From Clostridium_AW sp963515715 (GTDB lineage: Bacteria; Bacillota; Clostridia; Clostridiales; Clostridiaceae), in NCBI RefSeq assembly GCF_963515715.1, contig NZ_CAUPZS010000003.1, positions 124,001 through 188,000 of the forward strand: DNA of 64,000 bases. Direction: 5' to 3'. Below are positions 24,441-33,369 of the stretch, piece by piece; position 1 is the first letter of the stretch; each line of letters starts with the position of its first letter. The notes beneath the pieces were generated by a model that was not told where the DNA came from, did not search any database, and saw only the letters and a list, made by a program, of their open reading frames with translations. Made by a program: the position numbers and the translations under genes.

Positions 24441-25817
24441 CTATAACATCTTAGAGGCTTCATAAGCCAATGGTGATCTCTCACATTCATCATATTTCAA
24501 AGTTATCTGATAACAAAGCTCACTACCCTTCATTTTCTCTGAAGCATAGCAGAGTCCATTAGATCTAGAATCTAGAAATGGATGATCTATTTGATCTGGA
24601 TCTCCTATGAGCATCAACTTTGTACCTTCTCCTACACGGGTTACTATTGCCTTAACTTGTTTTGGACTTAGGTTTTGAGCTTCGTCTATTATCACCCAAT
24701 TTTTTATAATAGATCTTCCCCTTAAATATGCAACAGCTTCCGTTGTAATTATCCTTCTATCAAAAAGTTCTCTTATTTTATCCGCTAATTCCTTTTCATT
24801 TCTATATCTTTCTTTCTCATCTGAATCTACAAGTATTTCTAAATTATCAAAAACTGGTCTCATAAAAGGAGAAATTTTCTCTTCCTCTTTTCCTGGCAAA
24901 TATCCTATATCTTCATCCATAGTTACATTAGGCCTACATACTAAAATTCTTCTATATTGATTTGTGTCTTCTTCTAATATTTTATTTAATCCAACCGCTA
25001 AGGAAAAAAGGGTTTTTGCAGTTCCAGCAGGACCTTTTATTATAACTAAAGGTGCTGTACTCGCATCAGTGTATAAAGCTTCTAGCATAAATTTTTGCCC
25101 TACATTTCTAGGATTTATGCCTAATGGACTCATTTCCTTATAATACAAAGGTACTACTTTTTTGCCGTCAAATCTTCCTAAAGCAGTTTTCCTTGGATTA
25201 TCAAGAGAATGTATTATTATAAATTGATTTGAATAAAGGTTAGGGGTCACGTATTCATCAGTTATGGATGCGTAATATACTAAATCCTTTATCTCTATAA
25301 ATTTACTTTGATAAAATTGATCTACTTTCTCTGAGGAAGCATACAAGTCTATTCTTCCTGTATATTGACTTTCATACTCAGGTACTACTTTCTCATGAAA
25401 ATCCTCAACATCTATATCTACGATATCAGCTTTAATTCTTTCAAATATGTCCTTAGTGATTAAGCATACATCCTCGCCTAGTTCTTTTAGACCCTTACAT
25501 AATTGAATTATTCTATTATCAGGTTTAGCTTTATCCCAGGATATTGGAATCTCAGTATGTTGATGATTCATCTCTACTCTCAATTTTCCCCCTCCTGGAA
25601 GAGGAACTCCCTTATTTAACTTTCCTTCTTTTCTTAATTTATCTATTAGTCTTGACGCGTACCGTGCATTAGCTCCTAAATCATTTTTATCTTTCTTAAA
25701 ATTATCTAATTCTTCTAATACCACTTCTGGTATTACTACATCGTGTTCCCCAAAGGAGAATATAGCACCAGGAGAATACAGTAAAACATTAGTATCTAGC
25801 ACATAAGTCCTCTTCAA
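24441..25817 (-). CDS. PhoH-family protein with PIN domain (PhoH2 type)
   Basis: A 458-residue fusion: N-terminal PIN ribonuclease-like domain (VLDTNVLLYSP, EELDNFK, LITKD, about 1-145) and C-terminal PhoH ATPase with Walker A KGPAGTAKT (about 265) and Walker B WVIIDEAQNLSP. PhoH2 proteins are RNA helicase/nucleases in other bacteria. The start is TTG at 25815-25817, preceded by GGAGGAG with good spacing. It stands alone. Confidence 0.93.
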   Translation of the reverse strand: MKRTYVLDTNVLLYSPGAIFSFGEHDVVIPEVVLEELDNFKKDKNDLGANARYASRLIDKLRKEGKLNKGVPLPGGGKLRVEMNHQHTEIPISWDKAKPDNRIIQLCKGLKELGEDVCLITKDIFERIKADIVDIDVEDFHEKVVPEYESQYTGRIDLYASSEKVDQFYQSKFIEIKDLVYYASITDEYVTPNLYSNQFIIIHSLDNPRKTALGRFDGKKVVPLYYKEMSPLGINPRNVGQKFMLEALYTDASTAPLVIIKGPAGTAKTLFSLAVGLNKILEEDTNQYRRILVCRPNVTMDEDIGYLPGKEEEKISPFMRPVFDNLEILVDSDEKERYRNEKELADKIRELFDRRIITTEAVAYLRGRSIIKNWVIIDEAQNLSPKQVKAIVTRVGEGTKLMLIGDPDQIDHPFLDSRSNGLCYASEKMKGSELCYQITLKYDECERSPLAYEASKML

Positions 25818-25928
25818 TGGGCACTCCTCCTCTAATTTATATCATTGCATATTTAATAATCCGGTTAATATATACTATGATATAAAACAAAAAAATAGAC
25901 TGTGTAAAAACTACAGTCTATTTTTATA

Positions 25929-26003
25929 TGGCAGCCTCTAGGGGAATTGAACCCCTGGTTCCACCGTGAGAGGGTGGCGTCTTAACCACTTGACCAAGAG
26001 GCC
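25929..26003 (-). tRNA. tRNA-Glu (anticodon CTC)
   Basis: A complete cloverleaf on the minus strand, including the encoded CCA. Acceptor GGCCTCT pairs with AGAGGCT (first pair G-U, discriminator G). The anticodon stem CCACC/GGTGG encloses the loop CTCTCAC, giving anticodon CTC. The T arm has GGTTCAATT. Confidence 0.92.
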
Positions 26004-26067
26004 ATATATATTTTATTCAACTCGATAAGTATATAACTTTTATAGCAGATTGTCAATATTTCATACA

Positions 26068-26092
26068 ATAAATATTAAAAAATAATATTTAT
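26068..26092. repeat. AT-only perfect inverted repeat
   Basis: ATAAATATTA, five A residues, TAATATTTAT: a 10-bp hairpin between the tRNA gene and brnQ. It could help terminate brnQ transcription, but has no GC pairs. Confidence 0.5.
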
Positions 26093-26118
26093 CATGTTGA
26101 AGTTTCTATAATTTAAAT

Positions 26119-26143
26119 AGGGATTTTGTACATCAAAATCCCT
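26119..26143 (-). terminator. AGGGATTTTG hairpin after brnQ
   Basis: AGGGATTTTG (26119-26128), loop TACAT, CAAAATCCCT (26134-26143). The same hairpin core occurs at 40363-40393 and 57731-57767. AT-rich sequence containing two copies of ACTCTCAATT fills the gap to brnQ. Confidence 0.65.
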
Positions 26144-26204
26144 TCCAAACTCTCAATTTTCAAAATTTCAAATTATAAACTCTCAATTATCACCTTTTAA
26201 TTAT

Positions 26205-27488
26205 CTATTTACTCTCACTACTAGGAAAGAAAACTCCTCCAATTATTCCTCCAACCACTGCAGGTAATATCCATGAAAATCCTCCAGCATAAAAAGGTAA
26301 CATTTTTATAATACCACTGAAAATAGATGTTATTCCTGCAGAGTTTAAAGAGTTTACAATACTAATTATCATGGCTCCATATACGGCTCCAGAATAAACT
26401 CCTTTATTCTTAATATATTTTGAAAACATAGATAAAGCTATAAGTACTATTACTACAGGATAAATAATTTGAAGTATTGGTATTGCTAATTTTACTATAG
26501 ATTCCACTCCATAGCTAGACATAATAGTACTTACTATGCAAGTTAAAAGTACTATTGCTTTATAGCTTATCCTATTTTCTAATAATTTGTTAAAGTAGTT
26601 TCCAGTAGTTGCTGTTAAACCTACAGAAGTTGTAAGACATGCTACTGCAATTGCCCCTCCAAATATTATTTTACTGCTATCACCTAACAATCTTTGGCTT
26701 ATGAATACAAGTATAGTTGTTCTAGTAAAATCCTGATCTACTACTCCACTAGAAGTTGCTCCTATATATAATAATCCTAAATACACAACTCCAAGGCATA
26801 CTGCTGATACTATCCCAGCCTTCATTATTATATTTATTTGAGTTTTTCTGTCTTTATATCCTTTTAAAAATAAATCTCCTATAAACATCTGTGCTAATAT
26901 TATGGAACCTAACGCATCCATAGTTTGATATCCCTCTGTAAATCCCTTAGAAAAAGCTCCTTCTATGTTTGTATTTACAGGTGTTCCAATAGGGAATAAA
27001 ATTCCTTTAACTATTATAATTCCTAAGGTAATCAATAAAAATGGAGTTAAAATAGATCCTATTCTATCTACAACGGAAGACTCATTTACTGCCAAAATAT
27101 ATGTGATACCAAAAAATATAATGGATACTACTATTGAGTTGACTTTTGGAAATAAAGGAAGAACCCCTAATTCAAAAGTTGTAGCTCCAGTTCTCGGCAC
27201 TGCAAATAAAGGTCCTATTGACAACATTATTATAGAACATAGTATTTTACCAAAGGTTGGTGATATTTTTCTTGTTAAATCCTCTGTCTTTCCTCCTGAT
27301 AAAGCTACAGATATTATTCCAAACAAAGGTAACCCAATGCATGTAATTAAAAATCCTAATCCAATATATCCCCATTTATCTCCTGCCATATAGCCTAATG
27401 TAGGAGGGAAAATTAAGTTTCCTGCTCCGAAAAATGTAGAAAATAAAGCCATGCCCGTTATCAATATGTTTTTTAAATCTTTACTCAT
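26205..27488 (-). CDS. brnQ: branched-chain amino acid carrier BrnQ
   Basis: A 427-residue sodium-coupled Leu/Ile/Val importer with about 12 membrane segments. The family N-terminus is clear: ITGMALFSTFFGAGNLIFPPTLGYMAG, then GAIAVACLTTSVGLTATTGNYF near residue 280. I choose the ATG at 27486-27488, since GAGGGGG lies 6-7 bases upstream and the in-frame ATG five codons earlier overlaps that site. A terminator-like hairpin (27515-27546) lies 27 bases upstream, so attenuation is possible, but no T-box signature was found. Confidence 0.94.
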   Translation of the reverse strand: MSKDLKNILITGMALFSTFFGAGNLIFPPTLGYMAGDKWGYIGLGFLITCIGLPLFGIISVALSGGKTEDLTRKISPTFGKILCSIIMLSIGPLFAVPRTGATTFELGVLPLFPKVNSIVVSIIFFGITYILAVNESSVVDRIGSILTPFLLITLGIIIVKGILFPIGTPVNTNIEGAFSKGFTEGYQTMDALGSIILAQMFIGDLFLKGYKDRKTQINIIMKAGIVSAVCLGVVYLGLLYIGATSSGVVDQDFTRTTILVFISQRLLGDSSKIIFGGAIAVACLTTSVGLTATTGNYFNKLLENRISYKAIVLLTCIVSTIMSSYGVESIVKLAIPILQIIYPVVIVLIALSMFSKYIKNKGVYSGAVYGAMIISIVNSLNSAGITSIFSGIIKMLPFYAGGFSWILPAVVGGIIGGVFFPSSESK

Positions 27489-27514
27489 CCTTTGCCCCCT
27501 CATGCCTATTAAAA

Positions 27515-27546
27515 AAAGTATTCATCCTCAAAGTGACGAATACTTT
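27515..27546 (-). terminator. intrinsic terminator in front of brnQ
   Basis: On the minus strand AAAGTATTC and GAATACTTT pair around a 14-base loop and are followed by TTTT. It either ends the upstream amidotransferase transcript or attenuates brnQ, whose start is 27 bases further on. The roughly 170 bases between it and the upstream stop show no recognised RNA element. Confidence 0.75.
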
Positions 27547-27720
27547 CAATATATAGCCAACTATTTTCACATAAATTATTACATAGTTTGATAATTATTT
27601 TATAGAAAAAATCCATAATACACAAGTGGAATCTTATGTAACCATGGTAATATACTAAAAAAAGCCATTGTATTTCGCATTCTTTCTTCAGTTTCCTTAT
27701 TTTTATTTTATAAATATATT

Positions 27721-28443
27721 TTATTCATAAATATTTATAAATCTATGAAATAACTCCTTCATCCCTTCATTATTTAAGTACATTTTTTCAGGATGCCATT
27801 GAACCCCAATTATAGTTCTTCCATCAATATTTTCAATAGCTTCAACTACTCCATCATTAGAGAAAGCACTTATAGTAAAACTCGGTGCTAAATCTTTAAT
27901 AGATTGATGATGAAAACTATTTACCTTATCTTCCCCTCCTAATATAGAGTAAAGCTTAGTATTATCTCTAATTTTTATTTTATGAACAGCTACATCGTAA
28001 GCTGATTTTTGAGAGTGTTGCAAATAAAACTCCTCAACCTCTGGTATATGTTGGTATAATGTACCGCCACAGGCAACATTTATAGCTTGCATTCCCCTAC
28101 ATATACCAAAGATAGGTTTGTTCAATTCCTCACAGGCTTTTATAACCATAAAATCATAGTCATCTCTTTCTGGAACAATGGTTCCGCAATTTATTATAGA
28201 TTCCTCACCATAATAAAATGGGTTAATATCAACTCCTCCGGTTATTATGACTTTATCTACTAATTTCACCTGTTCTTTTACCTTATAATACTCCTCTGTG
28301 AATGGAAGTATTATAGGTACCCCTCCACACTCTTCTACCACATCTAAATAATCCTTGTTTGCAAATATTCTATGGTAACTTGGAAATCCTTCCTCCTTAT
28401 GAATTTGTAAATTCCCAACAACTCCAATAATTTTTGCCCCCAT
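27721..28443 (-). CDS. class I glutamine amidotransferase-like peptidase (gamma-glutamyl hydrolase, PuuD-like)
   Basis: A 240-residue peptidase C26 protein with nucleophile Cys in FGICRGMQAINVACGG, catalytic His and Glu in GVQWHPEKM, and a VDINPFYYGEE loop. PuuD-type enzymes cleave gamma-glutamyl-GABA or similar compounds. It lies 13 bases downstream of the PduX-like kinase gene, so it is probably co-transcribed, though no functional link is known. Substrate uncertain. Confidence 0.87.
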   Translation of the reverse strand: MGAKIIGVVGNLQIHKEEGFPSYHRIFANKDYLDVVEECGGVPIILPFTEEYYKVKEQVKLVDKVIITGGVDINPFYYGEESIINCGTIVPERDDYDFMVIKACEELNKPIFGICRGMQAINVACGGTLYQHIPEVEEFYLQHSQKSAYDVAVHKIKIRDNTKLYSILGGEDKVNSFHHQSIKDLAPSFTISAFSNDGVVEAIENIDGRTIIGVQWHPEKMYLNNEGMKELFHRFINIYE

Positions 28444-28456
28444 GATTGAATCCCCC

Positions 28457-29290
28457 TTATATACTTTTTAATGTTTTCACTTCATAAATTTTATAGTCTT
28501 TAAGCTGATCTTTATATTTTTCTAAGGTTTTAAAATCTACTTCTCCTTCATATATTATGCCTAATGCATCTCCGCTATGAGCCCCAATTATTCCATAGCC
28601 TTTAATTTCATCCTTTATTTTTAATACACTATCTAAAATATCATATTTTAATCTTTCATTATTTCTCTTTATGCTCTCTGTTGAACAATATGCTATTTTT
28701 TTTATATCTTTATATTTTACTCCTTCTTCAAATACTTCTATTAAATCCTCTATATTGCTCAATGGCGGCAGTGGTTTACTGTTAAATTGTACTGTATCCA
28801 CTACTTTATTTCCTTCAAAAACTAAAATATTAAATTCTATGTACTCACCTATTCCCTTTTTATATAGACCTTTTTTGTAGTCAAAAATAGTCATTTCATT
28901 AAAGATTATGCTATCTGTAGGTTCAATGTTTATACAATGTTTTTCTATCTCCTTAGGGTTATACTCCTTATTAAAAAGTTTCAAAAGTCCATGATACACT
29001 CCACATAAATCCGCTGTACTACTAGCAAATCCTTTACCTGTAGGAATATTAGATTTAATTTCTATATCTAAAATGTCGATGTATTTTTCTTCTCCCCACT
29101 CCCTTAATAAACTCTCCATAAATGTACAAGATTTAGAATAATTATATTTTAATTTTGGATCTTTGCTCTTAAAAATTCTTACTTCTGTATACATATTAAT
29201 AGGACAGGAGCACAAAATATCTTTATCACTAATTTTACCTTGAAGAATTTCACCAAAACTTGCAGGATAACGTACTACAACATCCATCAT
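28457..29290 (-). CDS. pduX: L-threonine kinase PduX-like (GHMP family), cobalamin side-chain synthesis
   Basis: A 277-residue GHMP kinase. PduX makes L-threonine O-3-phosphate, the precursor of the aminopropanol linker of cobalamin. Family features are VRYPASFGEILQGKI at the start, CSCPINMYTEV, the ATP-binding PTGKGFASSTADLCGV, and IIGAHSGDALGIIYEG near the C-terminus. It is divergent from the riboswitch-controlled btuFCD operon, which supports the cobalamin link. Two consecutive ATG codons follow GAGGAG. Confidence 0.85.
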   Translation of the reverse strand: MMDVVVRYPASFGEILQGKISDKDILCSCPINMYTEVRIFKSKDPKLKYNYSKSCTFMESLLREWGEEKYIDILDIEIKSNIPTGKGFASSTADLCGVYHGLLKLFNKEYNPKEIEKHCINIEPTDSIIFNEMTIFDYKKGLYKKGIGEYIEFNILVFEGNKVVDTVQFNSKPLPPLSNIEDLIEVFEEGVKYKDIKKIAYCSTESIKRNNERLKYDILDSVLKIKDEIKGYGIIGAHSGDALGIIYEGEVDFKTLEKYKDQLKDYKIYEVKTLKSI

Positions 29291-29440
29291 ATATACTCCT
29301 CAAAATTTATTATTTTAACTTTTATTTTAACAATGGATTTACCCTCTGTAAATAGGATTTTAGCTATATTGACAGCTATATAAATAAGTGTTAAACTCAA
29401 ATTTAGAAGAAAATTCAATAAAGTTTAATTAAGAATTAAC

Positions 29441-29592
29441 TTATAGGTACCCTTAAGGGTTTAATAGGGAAAGAAGTTAAATCTTCTGCGGTCCCGCCAC
29501 TGTGATGATGAGTCATTAGCATTATCCACTCAATATTTTGGGGAAGGAGCTAAATAGACGATGAATCTAAGCCAGGAAATCTGCCTATATGT
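29441..29592 (+). ncRNA. cobalamin (AdoCbl-type) riboswitch of btuFCD
   Basis: Contains the conserved core: AATAGGGAA, TGCGGTCCCGCCACTGTGA, a middle arm, GGGGAAGG, and AGCCAGGAAATCTGCCTATA, with closing-helix complementarity between TATAGG and CCTATA. It is followed by a terminator hairpin at 29640-29666 and then btuF. Confidence 0.95.
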
Positions 29593-29639
29593 CTAAACGC
29601 TTAGCTTACGTGGATAAGCTAATGGTTTAAACTTTTAAG

Positions 29640-29666
29640 CCGTTATCTTATGATAAGGGTTTTTTG
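29640..29666 (+). terminator. riboswitch-controlled intrinsic terminator
   Basis: CCGTTATC-TTAT-GATAAGGG with one mismatch, followed by TTTTTT, directly upstream of the btuF ribosome binding site. It is the expected off-state of the cobalamin riboswitch. Confidence 0.8.
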
Positions 29667-29694
29667 TTTTCTAAAAATTTAAGGAGGAAGTAAA

Positions 29695-30636
29695 ATGACT
29701 AAACTTAAAAAAATTATTATAGGAATTTTATCACTAATTATTATAGTTTCACTAACAGCCTGTGGAAAAAATGCAAAAAATGAAAGTGAAAACATTACTA
29801 AACAGCCAGTAACTACAACATATCCTTTAAAAATAAAAGATTCCTATGAAAGAGAAGTTACTATAGACAAAGAACCAGAGAGAATAATATCTTTAGGACC
29901 AAATATTACTGAAGCTGTTTACGCTTTAGGTAAAGGAGATAAATTAGTTGGAAGAACAGATTTTTGTGACTATCCAGCAGAGGTAAAGTCTGTTGAATCC
30001 ATCGGCAGCTTACAAAAACCTAGCATTGAAAAAATAGTTGATTTAAAGCCTGACGTTGTAATAGCCTCTACTCATTTTCCAAAGGAGGTACTAAAAAAAT
30101 TAGAAGATTTAGGTGTTAAAGTTGTTGGACTATATGGAGAAGATAGTTTTGATGGAGCTTATAATACTTTAGAAAAAATGGGTCAAGTATTGAATGCTAA
30201 TGATAAGGCAAAAGAAGTTGTAGATAACATGAAAGAAAAAGTAGAATATGTTACATCAAAAGTTAAGGGAAAAGAAACACCTTCAATATATTATGTAATA
30301 AGTTACGGCCAATCTGGAGATTTTACTGCTACTAAAGAGACCTTCGTACGAAATGCGATAGTTATGGCAGGAGGTAAAAACATAGCAGATGATGCAGAAG
30401 GTTGGAGATATTCAGTTGAAAAAGTATTGGATAAAAATCCTGATATGGTTATAGTATCAAAATATTTTGATACTAAAGAGGGAATTAAAGTTGCAAACGG
30501 ATATAAGGATTTAGAAGCGATTAAAAAAGGTAATTTATTTGAGATTGATAATAATATGTTAGATAGACAAGGACCACGACTAGCTGACGGCTTAGAAGCT
30601 TTAGCTAAAATAATTCACCCTGAGGCTTTTAAATAA
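29695..30636 (+). CDS. btuF: cobalamin ABC transporter substrate-binding lipoprotein
   Basis: A 313-residue lipoprotein: signal peptide with lipobox LTAC (Cys about residue 22), a short linker, then a BtuF/FepB-type binding domain (DSYEREVTIDKEPERIISLGPNITEAVYALG, LVGRTDFCDYP, LKPDVVIAS, GGKNIADDAEGWRYSVEKVL). The fold alone also fits siderophores, but the cobalamin riboswitch in front fixes the likely ligand as a corrinoid. It starts the btuFCD operon. Confidence 0.92.
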   Translation: MTKLKKIIIGILSLIIIVSLTACGKNAKNESENITKQPVTTTYPLKIKDSYEREVTIDKEPERIISLGPNITEAVYALGKGDKLVGRTDFCDYPAEVKSVESIGSLQKPSIEKIVDLKPDVVIASTHFPKEVLKKLEDLGVKVVGLYGEDSFDGAYNTLEKMGQVLNANDKAKEVVDNMKEKVEYVTSKVKGKETPSIYYVISYGQSGDFTATKETFVRNAIVMAGGKNIADDAEGWRYSVEKVLDKNPDMVIVSKYFDTKEGIKVANGYKDLEAIKKGNLFEIDNNMLDRQGPRLADGLEALAKIIHPEAFK

Positions 30637-30685
30637 TGATTAATTATATTTAATAATATTTAGGATTAAGAAAAGGAGAATTTTC

Positions 30686-31738
30686 ATGTCTTATATTAAC
30701 AAAAGAAAACACTATAAATTTTTATTAATTATATTAGTAGTTATATTGCTAGTTATTACAGTAATATCCAGTACCTTAGGAGTGGCAAATATAAATTTTT
30801 ATCAAAGCATGAAAATTCTTTCTTCAAAGATACCTCTCCTCGGAAAATATATAAACTTAGAAGGTATATCTTCCACTCATAAATTAATTATTTTAAACTT
30901 AAGATTACCAAGAATTATATTAGCTGCATTAATAGGAGTTGGTTTATCATTAGTTGGATGTGTTTTTCAAGCCATTTTTAAAAATCCCATGGCGGATCCA
31001 TATGTATTAGGAATCTCCTCCGGCTCTGCCCTTGGAGCTTCCATTGCAATTGTACTAGGTTTAAACGTTGCATTTTTAGGCCTAAGTGGAGTTACTATAC
31101 TTGCTTTTACTGGAGCTATACTTACCACATTATTAGTGTATAGCATAGCGAGAACTGGTACTAAACTTCCAACTAACACACTGCTCTTAGCTGGAGTTTC
31201 CGTGAGCTTTCTATTATCTTCAATAATCTCTCTTATCATGATTTTTAATAGAGAACAGGTTGAGCAGATAATATTTTGGACAATGGGGAGTTTAAATTCA
31301 GCAAATTGGAAAGCTGTTATTTCCCTATTACCTTTTATTTTTATTGGGGGATTTCTAATATTTGTATTTTCAAAGGATTTAAATGTAATGCTAACAGGAG
31401 ATGACACAGCCTCTTCTCTAGGTGTAGAGGTAGATAAGGTAAAGAAACTATTACTTGTAATTTCATCAGTAATCATAGCTGCTTGTGTATCTGTGAGTGG
31501 AATAATTGGATTTGTAGGATTAATAATTCCTCATATGATAAGAATTATAGTTGGTCCTGACCATAGAATATTACTTCCTTTTACGGCCTTAGGTGGAGGA
31601 ATATTTATGATAATTTCAGATACCTTAGCAAGAACTTTGGCCCAACCTGCAGAAATTCCTGTAGGTGCAATAACTTCAATTTTTGGTGCTCCCTATTTTA
31701 TATATCTTTTAATAAAGAATAAAAAGAAGGTGATGTAA
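30686..31738 (+). CDS. btuC: cobalamin ABC transporter permease
   Basis: A 350-residue FecCD/BtuC-type permease with about ten membrane segments. Typical segments are RLPRIILAALIGVGLSLVGCVFQAIFKNPMADPYVLGISSGSALGA, then GFVGLIIPHMIRIIVGPDHRILLP (the coupling-helix region) and TLARTLAQPAEIPVGAITSIFGAPYF. The stop overlaps the start of btuD by one base (TAATG). It works as a dimer with BtuD. Confidence 0.94.
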   Translation: MSYINKRKHYKFLLIILVVILLVITVISSTLGVANINFYQSMKILSSKIPLLGKYINLEGISSTHKLIILNLRLPRIILAALIGVGLSLVGCVFQAIFKNPMADPYVLGISSGSALGASIAIVLGLNVAFLGLSGVTILAFTGAILTTLLVYSIARTGTKLPTNTLLLAGVSVSFLLSSIISLIMIFNREQVEQIIFWTMGSLNSANWKAVISLLPFIFIGGFLIFVFSKDLNVMLTGDDTASSLGVEVDKVKKLLLVISSVIIAACVSVSGIIGFVGLIIPHMIRIIVGPDHRILLPFTALGGGIFMIISDTLARTLAQPAEIPVGAITSIFGAPYFIYLLIKNKKKVM

Positions 31739-32562
31739 TGGCTGGAGATAGCTCACATTCAGTTGATATAAATAATTTAAATTATTCCTATGATGACAAG
31801 CAAATACTGAATGATATAAATATAAAATTTGAAAAAAATAAATTTTACAGCATTATAGGGCCTAATGGTTCTGGGAAAACCACTCTTCTAAAAAATATAG
31901 GTAGAGCATTACCTGTAAATCAAAGCTGTATTTACATCGACGGTAAGGAAATAAATGATTATAAAACCAAAAATTTAGCTAAAAAGCTATCCTCAGTACC
32001 TCAAAATACCAATATAGACTTTGATTTCTCTGTTTTAGATATTGTCCTTATGGGCAGGGCTCCTTATTTAAAGAGATTTGAAAATGAAGGGGAAAAGGAT
32101 TTATCTATAGTTAAAGAGGCCATGGAGATGACGAATACCTGGCACCTTAAAGATAAATTCATAAATCAACTGAGCGGTGGAGAACGCCAAAGAGTGATTA
32201 TAGCTAGAGCCTTATCTCAAAAAAGCGATATAATACTATTAGATGAGCCTATTTCTAATCTAGATATTCAACACCAAATCGACATCCTAGATACGGTTAA
32301 ATATTTAAATAGAGAGGTTACTATTATAGCTGTACTCCACGATTTAAATTTGGCTGCACAGTATAGTGATTATTTAATTTTATTGAAAGAAGGTAATATA
32401 TCCTCTCATGGAACACCAGAAGAGGTATTAACGGAGAATAATATACAGAATGCATATAATATAAAAACTTGTATAATAAAAAATCCTGTTACAGGGAAAC
32501 CACATATCATTCCTATAAGTAAAAATTACATGAGAGAAGAACTATTGATAAATGTTCTTTAA
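31738..32562 (+). CDS. btuD: cobalamin ABC transporter ATPase
   Basis: A 274-residue FepC/BtuD-type ATPase with Walker A GPNGSGKTT, Q-loop VPQNT, signature LSGGERQRVIIARAL, Walker B DIILLDEPISNLD and switch VLHDLN. The start overlaps the btuC stop. The last gene of the operon; a strong bidirectional terminator follows. Confidence 0.94.
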   Translation: MAGDSSHSVDINNLNYSYDDKQILNDINIKFEKNKFYSIIGPNGSGKTTLLKNIGRALPVNQSCIYIDGKEINDYKTKNLAKKLSSVPQNTNIDFDFSVLDIVLMGRAPYLKRFENEGEKDLSIVKEAMEMTNTWHLKDKFINQLSGGERQRVIIARALSQKSDIILLDEPISNLDIQHQIDILDTVKYLNREVTIIAVLHDLNLAAQYSDYLILLKEGNISSHGTPEEVLTENNIQNAYNIKTCIIKNPVTGKPHIIPISKNYMREELLINVL

Positions 32563-32564
32563 AT

Positions 32565-32610
32565 AAAAATACAACCTTGGTAGGATTAATTGCTCCAAGG
32601 TTGTATTTTT
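32565..32610. terminator. bidirectional terminator between btuD and the DUF3793 gene
   Basis: Sixteen-base perfect arms 32565-32580 and 32595-32610 with A and T runs at the ends. It serves the convergent btuFCD and DUF3793 transcripts, and overlaps the 3' end of the latter gene. Confidence 0.88.
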
Positions 32611-33182
32611 TCTCTAACATCTCTTAACACTTTAATCTTAGCTTCATCATAAGATCTAAAGGTCTCTAAAGCCTCTTCCAGGTTATAATATACCTTCCAA
32701 TACCCAAAGGTTATAAAATCTTTTTCTGGATAATCCATAAAGGCTTCTACGTCTTCTAAAGGTATGCCCAAAAATATTCCCATTTCATGAGGGCAAAAGT
32801 CCTCATATCTTCTCTTCATCAATTCTAAGCATTCTTCCAAGGACATCTCTTTATCATATCCAAATTTATTTAGAAAAAGGATGTTTCTATAATTAAATAT
32901 GTGTTCTTCTAATCTATCTTTTCTATAGAAAATAACCGTATACACATCTCCTGTATCTTTAATAGTAAATGCATCAATTTTATAGGTCTCTAAAAATTCT
33001 TCATTATGTTTTTTCCACGCATCATATAAATTTTTATTATTTCGAGAAAAAGTTAATATACAAGAGGGTTTATTTCCATTGATAACAGGCGCTATATTAT
33101 ATGCTGTCATATAAAACATATAGTCTTTTTCTTCTAATTCATTTATCATTTTTAATGTTGATATAATTTCAAGTTGACTCAT
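32586..33182 (-). CDS. DUF3793 family protein
   Basis: A 198-residue soluble protein of the DUF3793 family, recognised by CPHEMGIFLGIPLEDVEAFMDYPEKDF followed by GYWKVYYNLEEALETFRSYDEAK. The function is unknown; members are found in anaerobic Firmicutes. I choose the ATG at 33180-33182 (preceded by AAAGGGTGG) over one 14 codons upstream. A Fur-box-like sequence lies 22 bases upstream, so iron or another metal may regulate it. Confidence 0.8.
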   Translation of the reverse strand: MSQLEIISTLKMINELEEKDYMFYMTAYNIAPVINGNKPSCILTFSRNNKNLYDAWKKHNEEFLETYKIDAFTIKDTGDVYTVIFYRKDRLEEHIFNYRNILFLNKFGYDKEMSLEECLELMKRRYEDFCPHEMGIFLGIPLEDVEAFMDYPEKDFITFGYWKVYYNLEEALETFRSYDEAKIKVLRDVREKIQPWSN

Positions 33183-33203
33183 AGTAACCACCCTTTCCTT
33201 ATT

Positions 33204-33222
33204 GATAACGAATATCAATATC
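33204..33222. promoter_or_regulatory. Fur-box-like operator before the DUF3793 gene
   Basis: GATAACGAATATCAATATC matches 15 of 19 positions of the classical Fur box, and lies between an AT-rich -10-like region and the ribosome binding site of the DUF3793 gene. Confidence 0.55.
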
Positions 33223-33334
33223 AATTATACTATATAAATTCAACTTTTAAAATATCTTTTATTATATTATTTGCATTAAAAATATTATTGATACACTTAT
33301 TTTAACTTTTTTAATATGTCTTAGAAAATAAAAC

Positions 33335-33362
33335 GGTTAAGAATCTTCTAAGACCCTTAACC
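33335..33362 (-). terminator. intrinsic terminator of asnA
   Basis: GGTTAAG (33335-33341) and CTTAACC (33356-33362) pair around a 14-base loop just past the asnA stop; a GTTTTAT run follows on the minus strand. Confidence 0.7.
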
Positions 33363-33369
33363 TTTTTTG

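Noticed and set aside
26965..27393. 142-codon open frame on the plus strand
   Set aside because: It lies wholly antisense to brnQ, whose membrane-protein composition keeps the opposite frame open; no ribosome binding site or family resemblance.
27547..27720. Possible T-box or other riboswitch in front of brnQ
   Set aside because: No GGTGG T-box sequence, specifier loop or other conserved core was found; only the terminator hairpin is clear.
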